Source: an uncultured Eubacterium sp.
GTDB lineage: Bacteria > Bacillota_A > Clostridia > Lachnospirales > Lachnospiraceae
DNA length: 17,978 nucleotides
Assembly: GCA_948468465.1 (NCBI GenBank)
Contig: CAOKJJ010000096.1
Coordinates: forward strand, 1-17,978
Direction: 5' to 3'
A program made the translations under genes and the position numbers. The notes beneath the pieces are model-generated. The model made no database searches. It saw only the letters and a program-made list of their open reading frames with translations, and was not told the origin of the DNA. The stretch's first letter is position 1. Each line of letters begins with the position of its first letter. Shown piece after piece: positions 16,801 to 17,978 of the stretch.

Positions 16801-17638
16801 TTTGCCCATCCGTAATTTTAAGCGGCCAATTCCCATCAAATGCCGTTGTGCCTAACAAACTCATCGAAGAAAGCCCATTATAACAGCCATAAATAAGATA
16901 AGCCAGACTGCCGTCTACCGAATCAATTTTTGCTGGGTTTCCATTTTTACTCCCCTCAAAATTCAGACTGCAGCGCCCGTCCTGCATATATTCCAGCACA
17001 AATCCAGGGTTAGCCGGACGCATCTGCGCAAACGCATCATCAATCTCATCGATCAGTTCCTGTGTCGTATAAATGCCGTCCGGAACAGTAATCGTATAAG
17101 TATCCGGATTGAATTCCCCGGACGGCAAATGAATATTGAGACTATTATCCGGGGCGGCAATCGCATGCTGCTGATTCGAAGCCCATACCCGGTTCCCGGC
17201 AATCTGATAATAAGAAGGTTCATGCTCCTGAAATACCGGCATGTTATTGTAGTAAGTCGTCGTATCAATCCGGTCGATTTCCGCCTGTATCTTATCCATT
17301 TCCATCGCCATTGCCATCCGGTCCTCCGGCGTATTGGTATCATTCAAAGACTGCACGGATAATTCCCGCATACGGTGCAGCATACTATGTATTTCATTCA
17401 TGGCGCCATCCGCAACCTGAATATAACTTGCTCCTTCTTCCCCATTATTTACCGCTTTGTTTAAGCCACGGACCTGCGCCCGCATTTTTTCCGAGATGCT
17501 CAGCCGCGCCGGATCATCTGCAGCCGTATTAATCTGATAACCGCTTCCTAATTTTTTCACGCTTTTCTGATAATTACTTGCATTAATGCCATGCTGTCCA
17601 GCGGCCATAACAGCAGACATATTGTGTAAGATTTGCAT
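13829..17638 (-). CDS. Giant modular flagellin (1269 aa)
   Basis: Flagellin is the subunit of the flagellar filament; its terminal helices pack in the core and its middle is exposed. The N-terminal ~140 residues (NTAADDPARLSISEKMRAQV, GEEGASYIQVADGAMNEIHS) and the last ~95 (RSTYGALHNRIEHLN, ASESRMRDADMAAEM, LAQANQLPNRLLNLLQ) are classical. The middle ~1000 residues replace the short variable domain with eight modules built on V/I-P-A-G-x-Y-T-x-x-x-L-I-x-x-L-N. These centre near residues 185, 302, 420, 557, 686, 798, 932 and 1067. I chose ATG 17638 because GAAAGGAG precedes it and MQILHN matches flagellin starts; the frame also opens at 17686, upstream of the likely transcription start. Typical flagellins have 270-500 aa. 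I found no HExxH protease motif, so it is not a flagellinolysin. All helices needed for export and assembly appear intact. Confidence 0.92.
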   Translation of the reverse strand: MQILHNMSAVMAAGQHGINASNYQKSVKKLGSGYQINTAADDPARLSISEKMRAQVRGLNKAVNNGEEGASYIQVADGAMNEIHSMLHRMRELSVQSLNDTNTPEDRMAMAMEMDKIQAEIDRIDTTTYYNNMPVFQEHEPSYYQIAGNRVWASNQQHAIAAPDNSLNIHLPSGEFNPDTYTITVPDGIYTTQELIDEIDDAFAQMRPANPGFVLEYMQDGRCSLNFEGSKNGNPAKIDSVDGSLAYLIYGCYNGLSSMSLLGTTAFDGNWPLKITDGQNDEMKFMIEPTNGSQSTLVELKIPAGDYTRTEMIKLLNQKLAGYPGVEAKEYGQSCIQITGGFDNSITGLKGNMFKLENSTGQTYTSVFYDNIKYGISSGRPALLTGKTYYDPVYTKKITINQTNNSLKFEYNGNQITVQIPAGDYVIDLVTKQSQDNLTYVLNEAFKNIPGADITVSAPSIYDNINEVWETYRYLSFTSNSTGNDITFDFDMTGVYGDTYRTLFEITNYDFQKNPTYSSGDMQITGAAYLTGQIQIQNGANTLSLSVNKTPAFTITIPPGTYSSLSDLITELNNQLPGSQKGMIEFAASGQRLVIKALAGSVTDLAFGSTAGAYNQLFTGQTEQAKYDSQTVYGEEHYPQGSTAPDKQDMASYTLKYEIPQSSTTINSQNNVLAFNLNGSYMSVTLADGTYTRQGLIDELNRNFANYGHKVKASLTGNHLTLTTTLTGTSQTLSISLYTHSSNGWKAFVGTEPVTTGPDMPDFSELYGIHEFTNITLDQKNNQFEFTLTDGTKCSVTLPAKAYTVQELANELQAGIDSQVGAGKIKISNNGNKLKMEAIALNGNFTDPGKENSSFYKAVFGKNVVGSHKGTPINQEGKHDFEDAYIVGRYDVTTGPIEIVSGMNDKFIVDLTYKSRPSDPKKDYTIPLEATIPAGTYTGSQIADLLTPVLNAQLAANNITGFELKAGIGTHNDIPVSGVINTNVLQLTLTEALKPGSSTQKIECPLGEYILEGVRGSAASSVFYKTTGKPEPSYVTGSQNLSGGVVFPVDKRTLTLKTDRVTHSYTFTKEFYNADEVVDFLNDKFEHGDDNGKPAPLVASLENGRLKITHKVVGSHTITEIGGSAKGIVFYCENGRKGQDRFMLQVGALGHQGLELPRLRVGTAALKINSITITKPKYAEKALQRLDQAIDMLSEKRSTYGALHNRIEHLNANNRNTSENVQASESRMRDADMAAEMVEYLKHKILTQVSDSVLAQANQLPNRLLNLLQ

Positions 17639-17664
17639 CGTCGTCGGTCTCCTTTCGTGAGAAG

Positions 17665-17693
17665 ATTTTATGAACTGTTCCGTCAACTGTCAA
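17665..17693 (-). promoter_or_regulatory. Proximal SigA-type promoter P2 of the intact flagellin
   Basis: A perfect TTGACA (17688-17693) and TAAAAT (17665-17670) on the minus strand are 17 bp apart. The predicted start gives a leader of only about 20 nt that still contains the GAAAGGAG ribosome site. The disrupted copy has a degenerate version, so the intact gene probably has the stronger expression. Confidence 0.6.
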
Positions 17694-17771
17694 CAAAATC
17701 TATCATCTAACTTTTCCTTATATCTTTTCTTATACATTTGCTTATACGCCTGTAATCTATCAAGTAATTCC

Positions 17772-17800
17772 ATTATATAATGGCTGATTGTCTTTGTAAA
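17772..17800 (-). promoter_or_regulatory. Distal SigA-type promoter P1 of the intact flagellin
   Basis: TTTACA (17795-17800) and TATAAT (17772-17777) on the minus strand are 17 bp apart, as in the sister gene at 13123-13151. Conservation of both boxes and spacing while the leaders have diverged supports real use. Confidence 0.65.
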
Positions 17801-17844
17801 GCGATTGTTTATCTCATTCTTTATCCGATCTTATCCTTATCTAA

Positions 17845-17862
17845 CCTGGATGAACCGGAAAA
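17845..17862. repeat. Short direct repeat CCTGGATGAAYYGGAAAA, right copy
   Basis: Partner of 9046-9063, same orientation, two differences. Here it sits just upstream of the intact flagellin promoter; at 9046 it sits downstream of the pseudogene. Confidence 0.5.
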
Positions 17863-17871
17863 GAAACATTT

Positions 17872-17903
17872 TTGACATTTTGTTGCGTTTTTTTGTTGGC
17901 TAT
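17872..17903. repeat. Inverted intergenic repeat, right copy (partner 8952-8984)
   Basis: Reverse complement of the left copy with few differences; the shared core is TGTTGCGTTTTTTT. With 8952-8984 it encloses the flagellin locus. Confidence 0.65.
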
Positions 17904-17906
17904 TCG

Positions 17907-17962
17907 GACGCTGGATGAGGGGTGGGGCCTGGATTTCGGCTCCTACTCCAGAATGTTAAGAA
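17907..17962. repeat. Edge repeat, right copy (partner 21-78)
   Basis: Begins GACGCTGGATGAGGGG and ends GGCTCCTACTCCAGAAT, matching the left edge in reverse. Directly after it, CAGAATG (17949-17955) and CATTCTG (17971-17977) form a small hairpin-like palindrome that ends the window. No gene is visible from 17639 to 17978 beyond the flagellin promoters and these repeats. Confidence 0.7.
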
Positions 17963-17978
17963 TCCCTAAGCATTCTGC

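Noticed and set aside
13829..17638. Flagellinolysin (metalloprotease inserted in flagellin)
   Set aside because: No HExxH motif was found; the nearest, HEFTN, lacks the second histidine, and the insert is explained by repeated modules.
17639..17686. Upstream start of the intact flagellin at 17686 (16 extra residues)
   Set aside because: The proximal promoter's -10 box (17665-17670) lies inside this stretch, GAAAGGAG is placed for ATG 17638, and flagellins begin with the MQILHN-type sequence.
17687..17840. Sigma-28 flagellar promoter upstream of the flagellins
   Set aside because: I looked for TAAA with GCCGATAA-type spacing before both copies and saw none; SigA-like boxes fit well in both.

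Overview
The window looks like a chromosomal segment of a motile, probably spore-forming Clostridia member, with a Lachnospiraceae-like organism as my best guess. The reasons are strong AGGAGG-type ribosome binding sites, A+T-rich intergenic DNA, SigA-like promoters, Firmicutes-type flagellins, a CotF-like spore-coat/ferritin-like protein, and a short palindromic MITE. No rRNA, tRNA or CRISPR array is visible. Both ends of the window are formed by one ~57-bp repeat in opposite orientation, so the window may be a whole contig that stopped at repeats.

Left half (about 1-8930) is a defence-type cluster read entirely on the minus strand. In transcription order it holds a Fic-domain protein (7710-8831), a Gabija-like pair of GajA OLD nuclease (5360-7558) and GajB UvrD-type helicase (3328-5379), an AlbA_2/Schlafen-type ATP-binding protein joined to that operon (1763-3301), and a YhcG/DUF1016 PDDEXK nuclease gene broken by one -1 frameshift (288-1312). 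gajA, gajB and the AlbA_2 gene overlap or nearly touch and probably form one operon. fic and yhcG have their own SigA-like promoters, which share an AAAGTGATA motif. A ~100-bp degenerate direct repeat brackets yhcG.

Right half (about 8950-17978) is a flagellin locus. It carries two paralogous giant flagellins, both on the minus strand. The right copy (13829-17638) is intact, 1269 aa, with ordinary flagellin ends around eight copies of a beta-rich module. The left copy (9244-13013) is broken by a 160-bp palindromic MITE after codon 30 and by a ~193-bp deletion that removes module 4 and shifts the frame. A CotF-like protein with two ExxH motifs is encoded on the plus strand between them. A strong bidirectional terminator separates it from the intact flagellin.

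Taken together, the left half is a small anti-phage island and the right half is a surface-structure locus in which a damaged paralogue could serve as a recombination donor for the intact gene. Related repeats in direct and inverted orientation lie on both sides of the flagellin locus. The most notable items are the giant modular flagellin pair, the third gene on the Gabija-like operon, and the Fic protein with a serine in place of the active-site acid.
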